From Coprinellus micaceus (taxonomy: Eukaryota > Basidiomycota > Agaricomycetes > Agaricales > Psathyrellaceae), in assembly GCA_951394405.1 (NCBI GenBank), contig OX596334.1, forward strand, positions 3,596,001-3,660,000: DNA of 64,000 nt, read 5' to 3'. Position 1 is the stretch's first letter; each line of letters begins with the position of its first letter. Below the pieces are notes generated by a model. The model saw only the letters and a program-made list of their open reading frames with translations. It ran no database searches and was not told where the DNA came from. Shown here piece by piece: positions 10,779-23,505 of the stretch. Position numbers and translations under genes: made by a program.

Positions 10779-13104
10779 TCAGGTCGCGTCGTTATTGCCG
10801 GGAGCCTGGCCTCTCCCTGCCCCACGTCCGCGACCTCGTGCAAGCATCAGCCCACGACCATGGGCGATTCCAACCCGGAAGGGTCCCGGGCCACGTTCAG
10901 GTAGAATTGGGGGACTTTCTCCCGGTTCGTGGTGGGGAAGGTAACTCGGAGGAGCCATAGGTTCATCTAGCTCCTCCATTTCATACACGTCTTCCTCGTC
11001 CCCTTTGGGCTGCAGGTCAAGGGGGAACGGAACACAGGCACGATAGAAGGGGAAGTAAATGAAGTGACCATGTGTAAGCGATCCTTGTCTAATGAACCAA
11101 CACCAAGGGGAAGAACACTCACATCCAAGTCCATTACGAGGGCTCCTGTATGCCACCCAGCTGCGGTGAGCCCGAACGCGAATCGGTCCCTTGCTTCCTT
11201 CGTCCCGTGGTCAAACCTAACCGCGGTTGGGGTTACAACAGGTTCAGGCCGCACTTGTCGACGACTTGTATTCGCGGAATATCCTCCAGGGGTACCGGGA
11301 GCCAACTTCCCCGGGTCCCCAAGCCCAAGAGCCCCGGAAGAGAACTCCCCCCAAGTCAAAACCTTGCCATCGGCGGTGAGAGCAGCGCTGTGCCAATCTC
11401 CAATCGCGACGGAGATGACGGAACGGTTTTGCAATCCCGGTTTAATATCAGGAGTAGACTCAGGTGTGGTGGTATCTTCGCCGATTAGAACCAGGGAGCT
11501 CGATCCAGTGGAATAGGCAACAAAGTGCCTGAAGTTGCCTGTGACCTAAATGGGCTACCGTCAACAGAACTCGAGACCAATGGAAGACACGGCGCTTACA
11601 TGTGTAATTTTCATGACGTCGGGGGGAGCTGCGAGGTTATCCGCGAAGGTCTTGTGTCGACAAACGAGATTAAGATCGCTGAAGTTAGGGAGCTTGGGTG
11701 TCATAGTCAATCACTTGCCCGTTCGATCAGCGTGCATTCAACACTCACATATTCCCAAGTGCTGTTGGAGATGTCCCCGGCATCGCTGAGGCGACCAAAA
11801 GCGAGAACGTGCCCCTGGTCGGTCACTCCAACAATCCGACTGTCTAATCCTGCGATCTGTACAATTCGAGGGGTCTGATCGACCTCTGCATTCCCCATAT
11901 CCCCGAGAGGGGGCAGTTCTGGTAAAGGAGGCAACCGAGTCAGGTCCACCGAATTGACGTTCCATGTGATGCATGAAATTTCGCGTTTGTCGTTCGCGCG
12001 AGCCCTCATGCTCTGATCAGGGTCCACAGCGTCTTTGTACTCTTGGATGATCCGGGCAAGGGGGTCGTTGAAGGGCCACCACACAAATATCTCTCCTGAC
12101 GCAAGGAGCACTGCTGAGAATGACCATCCACTTTCGACTTGGATTGGTGGCGCAGTAAGGTCATGCAGCACCGGGGAGTCAATACTGAATGGCCGGCCCC
12201 AGTTAACAAAGTTCCATATTCTGTTTCGGGAGTCCAAGGCAGAGGCGTGCAATCTCCCACAGCTATACTATCACATTCAGCATGCGATGATGAAGCGAGG
12301 TAAGAAGCTTACCTGACACTGCGAATGGGGCTGGGCATCAGGAGTCGATGAGGGGTGTATGCGGTTTTTCCAGCATCCGCAAACCCATCGCTATCAAGTG
12401 CATATGTGCTACCATCCAAGGTGCCTGCGACGAAGATGAGGAAAGTGGATCCGCTCATCCGGATGTGTCACTTACCCCAGACGTGCATCGTCCCTTCCGA
12501 GTCCAAAGCATAAAATGACCTGCGCGACTGATCTAGCGCTTATCGGAACAAAAGCCTGTTGCAGAACACTCACATGCCTCCAGCGGCAAGGCTGACAATA
12601 CGAGTGCTGGACGGAAACTTGAGCTGAAATGGAAAAGGGACACCTTGAACGCTTCGTTTCGGAAGGTCGACAACACCGAGTCGGCCATTTGCCCTTTCCC
12701 TGCAAAAGATTGGGTTAATTTGGTCAAGCCGGGGCAGATAGATGAGTATCGTACCCCCATACGTATACTACTGAAATGTTAGCAACATACTGACACTTCA
12801 GGGATCAGGATTCCCACCTTTTGGCCTGTGGAGTCCGCGGTAGATCACTTTCCAGCCGCTGGTACGCGCGGTGCCTGCACCTGTATAGTTGAAATCGGCA
12901 ACCAATTTGCGTTTCCAGATGGCCTGGTCAGAGCACAAAGCGGCAAACGCCTAGCATGAGGTGTGAAAGAAGGCCTCAACCGGTACAAGCCATCCCCATC
13001 CTCACCTTGTTGGTACACGTGAGACGCAGCAGCTCCTTCGCCGGTAGGAAGGGGAGAAGGTTATCTTGTAGGATTTCAACCGGGAGCTCCGAAAGCGAGG
13101 TCAT
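10779..13104 (-). CDS. F-box protein with RCC1 repeats (SAF1-like)
   Basis: Multi-exon gene. The first exon, from the ATG at 13104, encodes an F-box: MTSLSELPVEILQDNLLPFL, then ELLRLTCTNK. Later exons give RCC1-type repeats, for example GRLHASALDSRNRIWNFVNWG, VQVESGWSFSAVLLASGEIFVW, GVTDQGHVLAFG and VAIGDWHSAALTADGKVLTWG with a Gly/Leu-rich blade. A final exon has HFIYFPFYRACVPFPLD and ends in an Arg/Gly tail (GRGRGAGRG). F-box plus RCC1 propeller is the layout of yeast Saf1, the SCF subunit that recruits a substrate for ubiquitination on entry into quiescence. An SCF adaptor role is therefore likely. The substrate is unknown. Inner exon limits were not all fixed. Confidence 0.83.
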
Positions 13105-15937
13105 CGTATCGAGGATGTTCTGTGATAATCGACAACTCTTGAAGATAATGAGCACTCAGGGCTCGCTGATAAGATGATATGGGAACCTTACGACACACTG
13201 AGCGCTTAGGAACGATTCTGAAGATCCAGGAGCTTGGTGCTCAGAAACGACCCGATAGTATGAGGCTCAGAGTTGGCAGAACGACAATGTAGAGCTCGAG
13301 ATGATGAGCGTATGAAGAGAGAGCTCCATTTCGACCTTTCCGCCGTTGCTGCATGTCGTCACTGAGCGCGGTTCCCGCAGTTGTGGGTCGTGACCCTGCC
13401 CCCGGCATGTCACGCCGTCCGGATCACGAAAATCCGGCAATTGCCGGGTTCGAAAGGGCATCGCGAACCATAAACTCTATTTTTCTTCAAACTACTACAT
13501 TCAGCTCAAAACATCAAACAACGTGTCCACCCCATGACTGCTCACAAACCCCTCATTTAAACGAGGGAGTTACCCCCGTGGAAGGCATCGCTAATCTTTC
13601 GTAGTTCCTTTTTTGTTGACTCACAAGATGCCCGGCCAGGGTTCGACGGATGCGCGAGCTCTGGAAGCGTGGAGGCCATGATCGTCACCCGCCCACTCTG
13701 GATATCGCATCTTTTGCCGATTTCAGAACACTTGTCGACATGGGCATCTGTCATCTCGACAGAGAGTTTGTAAGGATGTTCAGTCACTGGTGTTCTATAA
13801 TACTCATTATTATTATCCTTGTTCAACCCCGATGAATCGAGCAGCGAGCGCATGTCGACAGGTGAGCGTAACAAACCCTCACCGATCTGATATTGATTCT
13901 CTTGACACAGAGGAGAGCTGTATATCCGTCTCCCTGATCTCCGGCCCCGAGATCCGTGAGGCGTTGGTCACATCTGGCTCGATGTAGTCGTTTTATGGGC
14001 GTATCATGAGCGATTGCCAGTTAACTGGAACGCGAAGATTTCCGTCGCCGGTCAGCGGAACACCCACTCGGGCGCTCCTCATTCTGCTCGAGAATGACAA
14101 CCCTGAGACATAACAGTTGGCTTAATCGCTTCACTGATACAGAGGTCTTCCTTGCGTCCGAAGTCTCAGGAAGTGTGGACAAACCCACCGCGCACACCTC
14201 TTCGAACGGTTTGCAGCAAAATCTCGGCAGCCCTTCCAGAAATTACCATTCTCTCTCCGAGCAGTGGTACGACTGATGAGCCCTTCGATAGAGACATTTC
14301 CGGTGCCGCTTCTTATTCCAGGCCTTCAGATTCAGGGTGTGACCGGTGGAAGCCTGAAGGGTTGCCTTCATTAACCCCATGAAGGTGTGGATTTCTTGCG
14401 CCTTCGTGGAGGAGCTGTGTTCCGACGATCCGTCGGGAGTGCTCCCGTAAATTACTGCTCGTGGTTGTGGAGCGACATGCGTTCGACATTCAGACGAGCT
14501 GCTGAGCACCGTTCCTCCTTGCATCGAGCGGCACTCCGACTCGAAGCGTACGATCACCTGAAATAGGCAGTGGAGCGAGCTTGTCGTTGAGCATCCATAA
14601 CCAGATACATTGCGGGAAGCTTTGCAGGATGACACACGATAAGAAGAAACCCGGTAAGCAATCCTATACCTCTCCAGTCAAAATACAGGTCCACTTTGGA
14701 AATATGCGAGAGGGAAGTCAAAGATCATACCCTTTCCAGGAGCCTTCGTACTCACGGCTTCAAGTGCGATGGGCAAGGACGCGATAACCGTCGTTGTCAT
14801 TTTGAACACACAGAACTCTCAACGAAGGGTCTCGGAGGATTCGAAGGTTGTCGTGGCCGAAAACTTACCAAAACTCTGTGCTTCGCGAAGGTGTCACCCT
14901 CATCAGCGTTCAACAAACCTTTGCCTTCCTTCGCCCGACGACGAGGCCTGGATAGGCCGATACCTTACATACATATATTTGAGCAAGTCCATACGCAGCC
15001 ATGTCGGCGCAGCGCTGACCAAAGAACGCAATTTAGAGAGAACCCATCAAAAGGAATGTGTCAATCCATGACACCGTCAGGAAGCACCCACTGAGCCCGC
15101 TCGTCCCAACCTTCTTCCTGGCCTGTTTGCTTCGAATTGGGATAGGAAGAGTTTCCGGATGCGAAAATCACATTCTCACGTGGATTCCGTTTTACGTTTC
15201 AAGGTAGCGCGCTCCATCCAGCAGAAAAATATGGCGGTTGTATGGAGACGGTTGTCCTGGGCTCGGAGTAGGCCATCGGCGCTGCGCGAGTCTCTGCGTC
15301 ACCCGCCCTCCTCATTGGTTGGGAGCCATAATGCATTGATGTTGCAGAATCTGAAGTGCATGCGAGGACTGTGGGAGGCCGACGCTCGCTGCACTTGGCG
15401 AGTTCAGGCTGTTGCTCTCCGAGAAGGTTTTCATCAGATTTCACACATGTCGGTCGACATGCTGTAGAGAAGCGTCGGTGTTTATCTCACTAATTAACGT
15501 TGATAAAACGCCCGTTATATTGGAATTGTAGGGTCTTGCACAAGTGAACCTTGGTATGCTGTGATATCAAAGCGTGTATAAGTGTAAACGCCGAAATGAG
15601 GGTGCAGAAAGGTGACAGGGTCCAGAGACGTAGGTAGGTACGAGGCGAAGGCTAGATGTCGCGTCGCAGAGGCTAGGAGGACAAGTGGTAAAATACATAG
15701 TGCGATGGTGATGCGGAAGACAACCTTGGAAATGAAAACAGCGATAGAACGTAGTTGAAAGAACAACATGGGAGTGAGAACCAGGCAGCAAATACGATAA
15801 AGCATAGTAAAATAATTATAGCTCGCAAATAGATGACGATAAAATAGTGCGGGGAAATATCTTCAAGAAAGCGAACGAAAACATATCGACGATGGAGCCA
15901 GGATGGAGGGAAGCGTGAGTAGCCGATGAGGTGGAAG
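13105..15937. other. 2.8 kb with no supportable gene
   Basis: The left part must contain the promoter of the F-box/RCC1 gene and the right 400 bp the 3' UTR of the CON7-like gene. Frames of 60-130 codons occur on both strands (for example 14243-14635 - and 14696-15094 +). None has a recognisable motif, and they cannot be joined convincingly through splice sites. It may be a decayed gene or element, a fast-evolving orphan, or long UTRs. Confidence 0.4.
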
Positions 15938-18003
15938 TCATATACATGGTTGCCCATGCTCTTCGCCTCCTACGAAGGTGCCACTGGTATTCGTGTACCC
16001 AGTGCTCGGTCTCGAGTTGTCGTCGCCGAAGTCGTAGGTGCCATTAGGGTACGCCATGGGTTCCATCAAGGGAAGCGAGGTCGAAGAGGGATGAAATGAA
16101 GGTAAGGGAGTGAGGAGGGTACTGTCAGCGGGTAGTCTATTGATGACCCGGCGCGGTGACGGGGGCATCGGAACGGAGGAAGGGTGAACGGAGTCGTTGA
16201 CCACAAGATGAGGGACTTGCTGAGTAGCCTGGGGAGGGTGAGCGAATAAATCAGATGGGACAGTCCTTGGAGCAGGAGTGGGTCCCTGCCATGGCAGTGG
16301 CAGACCCTCGTCGAAGTGAGACCGTGAGCTCCGGTAGTAGACGGTGGGTTCGTCCCTTGGATATGAACCATAATCATGATTTTCCACACCGCTATCGGAG
16401 TATTGTCCGTGGTTAAACGATTGACTTAACGACATGGAAGACGGGAAGTCCATGAGATGAGAGCGTTGGGGGGAGTTGGAGAAGGCGAAACGGGGAGGAT
16501 CGTAGTCGTAGTCGTGAGAGGTACCGAAGCTCGCATGACGAAGATGTTCCAAGCCTGCATGCCCCTCCGCCTCCTTCTTGGCTTTCCGCCATTGTTTACG
16601 CAGTTCCTTGAATTCTAAGCAGCGATTGTTAATACGACGAAACAGCTGAGATGAAATGCGGACGAACCAGCTGGGCTGCGCTTCGAACCATGCTTCTGCA
16701 TAGTAACGTGGGCATTGAGATGGTTGAGCGTACCGTAGGCCTTTGTGCAATCAGGCCATGAGCATTGGTACAACCGTTCAATCTCATCATATCGACGACG
16801 AGGGCGCTTCTTGACTGCGTTACCAGGCAAAGCAATGAAGGAATAGTTCTTGCGGTCCGCTGCGTCCGTTGGTGAGTGGCTTGGACCGCCGAGGCCGCGC
16901 TGTGGAGAGCGGAATGGGGTAAGGTGAGGAAGAGAGCTTGGCAGACCAGCGCTCAGCGGACCTGACGAAGTCGAAGTGCCCGTTCCCGGTGGTGAGGGTC
17001 CGTAGAAACTGTCGTTGACCGGAGAATATGGCATGCCGCTGGGGCTGGCCAATCCTCCATTGAAGGTGGGTTGAAAAGGGGATATAGGCTCGTCGAGCGG
17101 ACTGGCTTGCTCGTACTCGCGGTCCCCGGGGCGATCGTGCTTCCAGCCGCCGTTGGGCGGGGGATACTGATAGTGTTGCTGACGAAGGTCTCGCAATGAG
17201 CCGGTACTAGCTCCGCGGTGGAGAGCTGGGGTCAAGTACATTGACGACGGCGACTTCGAGTAATCGTAGTGTGGGGGCTGCTGACGAGCGGAGGCGTGGT
17301 CGGAAGTAGCACCTTGATAAAGACCGCTACTGCTACTGAGGATAGCGGGCTCGGACATCCTTCTCTGATCGAGGACGTTGGTTTGGAGGGTATGGTACTT
17401 ATCCATATCCTCTCGAGACGCCTCCTCTGGATTAGGGTTTGAATGGGTGATTGTCCGATCAGGCCCGGGATAGAGCGGATGGGCAGAATGGGGGAAGCGG
17501 TCCTGTGAAGGAAGGGCGCTTGATGGATGAGACAAAGATGGGGGGTGTTGCACGTCAATTGGAGATGGAGAGTCTGAAAGATAATGGACAACAGTGTCAG
17601 AGCCTCTTGGTTTGGAGGCGCTATTAATAAGGAAACCACTAGAGTGTGCGCCTGGAACGGAGTAGGACTGGGGGTGGGAAGAGTAAGATGGGGGGGTTGG
17701 GTTCTCGTAAATATCCGTTTGGCAGATATTCGAGTCGAACGGAGGAGCAGAGCGACCAACAATTTCGAAGTGTGGTGAATTCTCCTGTGGCGACGCTGGC
17801 GAAGGAAGCCGATGGGTCCTGTCGGGATTATCGCGAGGCGAATCTGAGCGAGGAGATGACAGGCTAGTGGACACAACGGCGGAATAATAGGACTGGGAAG
17901 CAGCTAGCTTCGGGCGGTCGAGTGGGCTGATGTGCGAGGAGTAGGCTGAAATATGCCGTGGAATCTGCAGCTGAAGTGGAATAGGGTGGGCCTGCGAGAG
18001 CAT
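15938..18003 (-). CDS. CON7: C2H2 zinc-finger transcription factor, CON7-like
   Basis: Two exons: 16668-18003 and 15938-16614, split by a 53-bp intron inside the DNA-binding region; 670 residues. About 400 residues of Ser/Pro/Gln-rich disordered sequence precede the basic RRRYDEIERLYQCSW. A C2H2 finger follows (C-x4-C, KAYGTLNHLNAHVTMQKHG). The splice restores KRSPAEFKELRKQWRKAKK, a basic helix. This finger plus KR(T/S)PxEFKE(L/I)RK block is the hallmark of Con7, a nuclear regulator described in Magnaporthe that controls chitin and cell-wall genes and morphogenesis. Single-finger architecture and length fit. Conservation of the target genes in basidiomycetes is an inference. The C-terminal 200 residues are again low complexity. 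Confidence 0.85.
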
Positions 18004-21000
18004 GGCTGGAATTTCGGAGGCGCAGGACTAGCGCGGACGCTCGACAGACGCGGTGCCAGAGAGGGATGGTCGACAGCTGGCCCCGTAATGGCACTGGTTT
18101 TGAAAGCCATAGGGACTTGTCAGTAAACAACTTGAAGAAGCTTCCGAGATCTCGATCTGGCGTGACGTGACGAGTAAATTGCAATGGACGGTAATGCGGG
18201 GAAAGGACCCGCAATTGGTCCGAATTGGCCATTTTCTGCGTGATTCCGGCCTGCGATTGGCTTCCTCCCTCCCTCCTGCCGAACAATCAGGAAAAACACC
18301 CAGATAATATCATATCGCTTCCCCGTTTGGTCTTTTCTAGAATTCCAGACTCTAATCCGGCGACCCCTCCGTCACGCAATGCCCGTCTCCCCTCACTACT
18401 TCTTCCTCCCCTTCACCAACGATTCCAACGGCATCTGCCACCTCCAAATTGTATCCTCTCCAAGATCACCCTTCTTCGTGATTGCCCCTTCAGCCTCTAT
18501 CCGCGGGCGATTGCGTCGTCTTGTTCAGAGTCTCCCAGGCCGCTCTGGACATGATAAACAATAAGCGCGGGGATCTGAGATTCTTGCTTGTACCAAGCAA
18601 CCTCTGCAACCATTGTTTCCAGCCGCCATCGCACCCTTTGGCTTTGGCCTGCACTTCGACGGTCCTTGGAAAAATGAACCAACCGAACCCCTTGCTTCCA
18701 ATTCCCAGAGCGTCAAGACGGTCTAGGTTTGGATTAGGGTTTATGTTGGGAATCCCAAGTCGAGTTGCCCGCGACAATTGACAGATTCCATACAATTGTC
18801 GCACTGCTTTCGACTGCAGTAGACGCCCGGGGTGACATCGGTGCGTTCCCAGCGTCCCCAGCACCGTACTGTGCGGCCTCACGCACCCCTTCCTTTGGCC
18901 ATGGGTCTCCCTTTCCGTAAGACGACTGCCAGAACACTGTACACACTATCCAACATCACGAAGGGAGAGCGTAGTGACAAGCGACAATCCTTGTCAAGAG
19001 GTAACCTCGTGGGCACCTAAATAGACTCTTGTCAACCGTTGATCCCGACTGGGTCGGACCTACCACATCCCTTTGCCTCAGACTTCCGAGTGGAGACCAA
19101 CCAGCAACTGAGCGCTGAAACCAGGGCAGCACAGACCCAAACGGACGCAAGACAAACACTTTCCCTGGCCAAGCAGGACGAGCGTCACATCCCAGGTAAG
19201 GCATACAGACGCATACAACCACGATCATATCTCGAGGCCATTTCCTCCGTTGAAAGCCCCGTTTACTCCCTCCAAGCTCAAGGTTGGCCCTCCCCTCGCG
19301 GACAAGGAAAGGCAATCGTGCATTCCACGTAGTAGTGGGGGCGGTCAATGCAGCGAGGGAGCAAAGGCGGACAGGAGCTGCCTTGAATGCCCAAGTCCAT
19401 CCATACCGCATGCACCCAAACGGGACAGTCCTACAAACGCATGAGGTAATTGTGATAGGGATGTGGGAAGTATCAAGGAATCGGAGGACCAAGATTCAAT
19501 CCGAGATCGACCATGGACGGAAGCTGAACGCTCAATTGAATCACTCACCTAATCGGGCAGGCCAAATCCCAAGGGCTGGACTGGCTCATCTTCCATGGCC
19601 GCACTGCTTGAGCGCCTCAGGTACAGCGCGACAAGCGCCGTCCTGTGGTCTGATAGGCAGGGTCGAAGACGACGGCTGGCCTGCGCGAGGTCACCGCGCG
19701 CAGATGGAAATTCTCCACCGCAGCGATCTTTTGAGGAGCAATCATTGCCTCGGGCTCCGCGAATCGACACCAATGCAGACCTCGGGGAACGGATAATGCA
19801 GAGAGTTTTCGTGCGACCATGGCGGCCAGACCTCAAAAAGGACATTCGGATCACAGCTTTGACCACACCCGCCCGGAGAACCGATAGCAACGAGGTAGGA
19901 GAAGCCTGACTCTGTGGGCCTCGGAAGCGGCGGGCTTGGAGCGGTCTACAACCATCGCGGGAAGCGCGCTTTGTATATATCAAGAAGGCGCTTCCAACCA
20001 ATGCCGCAAGTCCAAGAACGAGATGGACGTTGAAGGAGCGTCCAGGACATGAAATTCATATCACCTTGGCACCGACCACTGTGGCTTGATGATCAGTCGA
20101 AATGGCGCGCCTGCTCAACTGAGGAGGGGAGACGCACCTTCGAGTAACTTTAATTTGGTCACCCTTACATTCTGGGTTGTGAATTGGGGTTGGGGAGCCT
20201 GAAACCCTGAAAGGTTACGGCCGTTATACCGAATTCGCTTGCTACTTCAAAGCGAAACTCGCCTTTAGTGCGCCCAACGCCGAAGGTACACTCGAGCACT
20301 TCTCACATCCATATCAGAGAAGCGCCCCTCGATTATCCTTTGACGCGATATGAAATTTGCCACTGTGATGAGGCGCTGTGGACAGTAGGGGGTCAAGGCC
20401 GTTCGGTAGCTGCCGTAACACCGCGAGCAAGTCGGAAGAGAACTTGGGAAGAGGGTTCGCAGAGATTGAGAGGTTGAAAGTCTGACGGTCGTCTGGGAGA
20501 GTGGTGCCAAGTGAAAAGCCAGCGACACAGGGGAGGCGTCTTGATCCCAGCGTTGCGTGTCCGACGGGAGTGACAGGACGGCTTGGGGTTGGAAGAGGAA
20601 TGGAAGCCAGAAGGTTTGCCCAGTACCCAGCATTTTGGTCATACTACACACCTGATGAGGAAAGAATCCGCTCGTCTCTGGGAGTGTACGAGGATCGATG
20701 TGGCATATCCAGTTGTCAGTTGCACCAAGCATTCGGGATCGGCCACAACATGTGGATACTGGCTGTGATTCATTTCCAAGACTGGCGTCTTCGTGAGCGA
20801 CGGTATGTTCTTTGGCCGTCCATTTTTCGCCTTCAGTTTTGCCGAAGCTGGATTCCTTCCACTGTATTGGGAAGCGGACCGGATTGTCTCCAAAGTGTGA
20901 CGAGAACTGAGAAGAGGTGACAACGTCGATGGAGTTACTGCTTTCGACTGAGCGCGGAATTGGGCATGCGTTTAATGGGAATGAAATCCGTAGATGAGAT

Positions 21001-21871
21001 GCAGCGCCAAGGCACAGGAGGCCTACAAAGTGACGAAGGCGTAGACCGCGACCTTTGACCTCCAGGCGGGGCGCAAAGCTGGGTAACGTAAGAAAGGTGG
21101 CCGACTAGCAGAGCACCAACCTTCCGGAAGATAGTAGACTGTTGTAGTTCTGCAGAAATCCATGAATTAGGAAGTTCGCGATTTGATGGGCTGCAGGGTC
21201 TGCGGACAGCGTGCGAAGTCCGCAAGGTGAATAGTGAAGATATGCAACATAAGAGACGTCGCAGATAGAGTTTCCAGGATCTTGTCCGAATGCCTCTACG
21301 GCTGGGGAGCGGCAAAGAGGTCATGAGGTAGGACTGTCTCGTAAACGTCGACTGGGTTCGAGGTAGCCGCGAGGATTTCGGGACCGTTCCTGCTCGATTA
21401 GATTCCAAGGTACGTCAAACCTTGTTCGAAAATGCCATTTTATTCAGCGTGCGCCTTTGAGATTTGGACAAGCGGGGACATACGTGCATATAATTGGGTA
21501 AACGGTCCAGGAATCACTTACAGTTGCGATCATAGGCGCCTCGCAACAAATGAAAAATCCCTGGAGAGACATGTGCTCCTTGGAGCGAGTTGGACTCAGG
21601 GGCCTTGAGCTGGCGCCTATTCTTGAAGCGATTCACCGCAGAGTCCATGTCGCAGAATGAGCCGCCCAAGAAGGGCGGGAGAAGAGAACAAGGAACGGCT
21701 GCAATATGCGTTCCGCCGCGTGTGTCCGCGTGGTGACCACGTGAGCGATAATTCCCCTTTCCAGTGTGGCAGTTTCCCGCCCAACCGGCAACATCGTCAC
21801 TTCTCTCATTAATTATCATCGGGGCTGCCATTGCCGGGAACCGACACTATTACCCCAGAACATTCCAAGCT
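18004..21871. other. 3.9 kb without a recognisable gene
   Basis: The left few hundred bases should be promoter and 5' leader of the CON7-like gene (a minus frame runs upstream to 18286 but is not coding-like). The rest has only overlapping short frames of 60-180 codons on both strands, for example 19549-20001 - and 20935-21408 -, with no motif and no consistent splice chain. No tandem array, tRNA or clear transposon remnant was seen. It is the longest gene-free stretch in the window. Confidence 0.4.
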
Positions 21872-23068
21872 ATGCCAACTCAGGTCTCAGAGCCATCCAC
21901 TTCTACTAGGCGCTCGTCGCGTCTCAGTAAGTCCTCGAAGCAAGGTAGGGCGCCGTTTCACTTGCATTAGAGTGACCTGACGGACTGGACTATTTTGGCA
22001 CCCTGATAGCGATAGACGTCAAGGGACAAGACAAAGATCTAGCATCCTCTAGAAAGAAAGGCCGGTCCAAGGCGGTGGGGTCGTCAAAACCGTACGACAA
22101 ACCCAGCGGCTCATGGCGGGGGACAACGACAAGACAGGACGATGTACTGTCCCCATCAACCCCATCCTCTCATCTCAGGAGATCGCTGCGCATTTCCGCC
22201 GAGGAACTCGTTCGCAGAGAAGCTGCGTTGCTGACCAGCGAAAAGGAGTTCGACCACAAGTCGGCTGAGTTGCATAGCGCACTTGCGCTGCTGAAACAGA
22301 AGGAGATGGAAGCGGCGAGGATGATGTCACGGTTGGCCGATCGCGAGGCGCAGGATACGTTGACGCAGCTCGAGGAATCCTTCCTCTGTCCTCTGTAAGT
22401 GTTCTCCGAAGCGATTCCACACTCTCTTCGCCTCCTAACGGGTTCACCGTACCGCAGATGCTACGAGGTTCTTTCCGCCCCACATACCCTTAACGCACCG
22501 AATTGTGGCCACACGTTCTGTGGACTTTGTATCTTGAAATGGTTCTGCTCTCGAATGCACGGTTGCGGCGCTTGGCATGAGCAAGTTTACTGCCCGATGT
22601 GCCGCGCTGAGATCCACCCACCCGACCGTAGGATATCATTTCCATTTATTCCCAATAGATTGGCAACAACTACAATCACTGGTCTCGCCGAAAAGCTTTC
22701 CGCCATACCCGCGAATACCGCGATGCTAGTCAAGCGGGAAGAAAACGACGACGTTCTTGTATCAGGATCGAAGACGCCCCGGGGAAGGAGCTGTTCCCGG
22801 CTGTCTCGACAGGCCAAAACGGAAGAAGACTCAGATATACCGCAGACACCGGACGTCGATGGATGGCGGGAAGGTGGGCTCCTAAGAACGGAGTGGCTAA
22901 AGAAGGACAGGTGAGAATATGCGACATTTTCTCTCTTCGAGGACTTTCCCGCTTACGACGGCCTTGATTCTTAGAGAAGGGAGACAAGAAATGAGTAAAT
23001 TATATGACTCTTGGAGATCGCCTCGTCCACAGGACTTCATCGCACTGAAGAACCGACTCGGAGTTTGA
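21872..23068 (+). CDS. Coiled-coil / RING-finger protein, probable E3 ubiquitin ligase
   Basis: Four exons, 21872-21944, 22010-22394, 22458-22910 and 22975-23068, all GT-AG and in phase, give 334 residues. The N-terminus is basic and Ser-rich. Residues about 90-150 form a charged helix (ELVRREAALLTSEKEFDHKS, then LALLKQKEMEAARMM) likely to be a coiled coil. It runs straight into a C3HC4 RING: CPLC, then CGHTFCGLC and, after a loop, CPMC. The CPLC motif is split by the third exon junction, so it is only seen after splicing. RING proteins of this layout recruit E2 enzymes for ubiquitin transfer. The substrate is unknown. The C-terminus ends in a short conserved-looking DFIALKNRLGV. Tail-to-tail with ARP8. 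Confidence 0.85.
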
Positions 23069-23505
23069 GAGCCTTGCAGCACACGCACCCCACCATTCGC
23101 CCCTGTCTTCTCTCAAGCCTTTCTTTCGGACATTCTTGGTTACATCACGACCAGGCGAAGCTCGAGTCACCCTACCCATCGTCACCACGGGCCCCATCCT
23201 CGTACATTATACTCTTAATATTTCAGATTCTTACTCCCTTTTGTCCTTCAGCATGAAATCACACTGTAACACCTTTGCAACCCTCAAATGTTAATGCCTC
23301 ACTTGTGATACCTACACGCCGCATTATTCGACGTTCTTATTTTCATTTACGCAGACGGAACGCGTGGCATTTTTTCTCTGTACTTGTACGACACACACAA
23401 TGTACGTTAGGCCTGAATGAAATCAGCTCCATGGGCACGGCACAGAAAATTCCTGGCCGTCACATACATGCCAGAGGCGGAAGGAGTGGCACACATCGCC
23501 CAGCG
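23069..23505. other. Convergent 3' flanks of the RING gene and ARP8
   Basis: This 437-bp spacer lies between two stop codons facing each other and probably holds both 3' UTRs. A plus-strand frame (23275-23718) crosses it but lies antisense to ARP8 and has no motif. Confidence 0.5.

Noticed and set aside
15515..15957. Hydrophobic minus-strand frames downstream of the CON7-like gene
   Set aside because: They start out of frame within the end of the CON7 coding region or its 3' UTR. The hydrophobic composition reflects T-rich UTR sequence.
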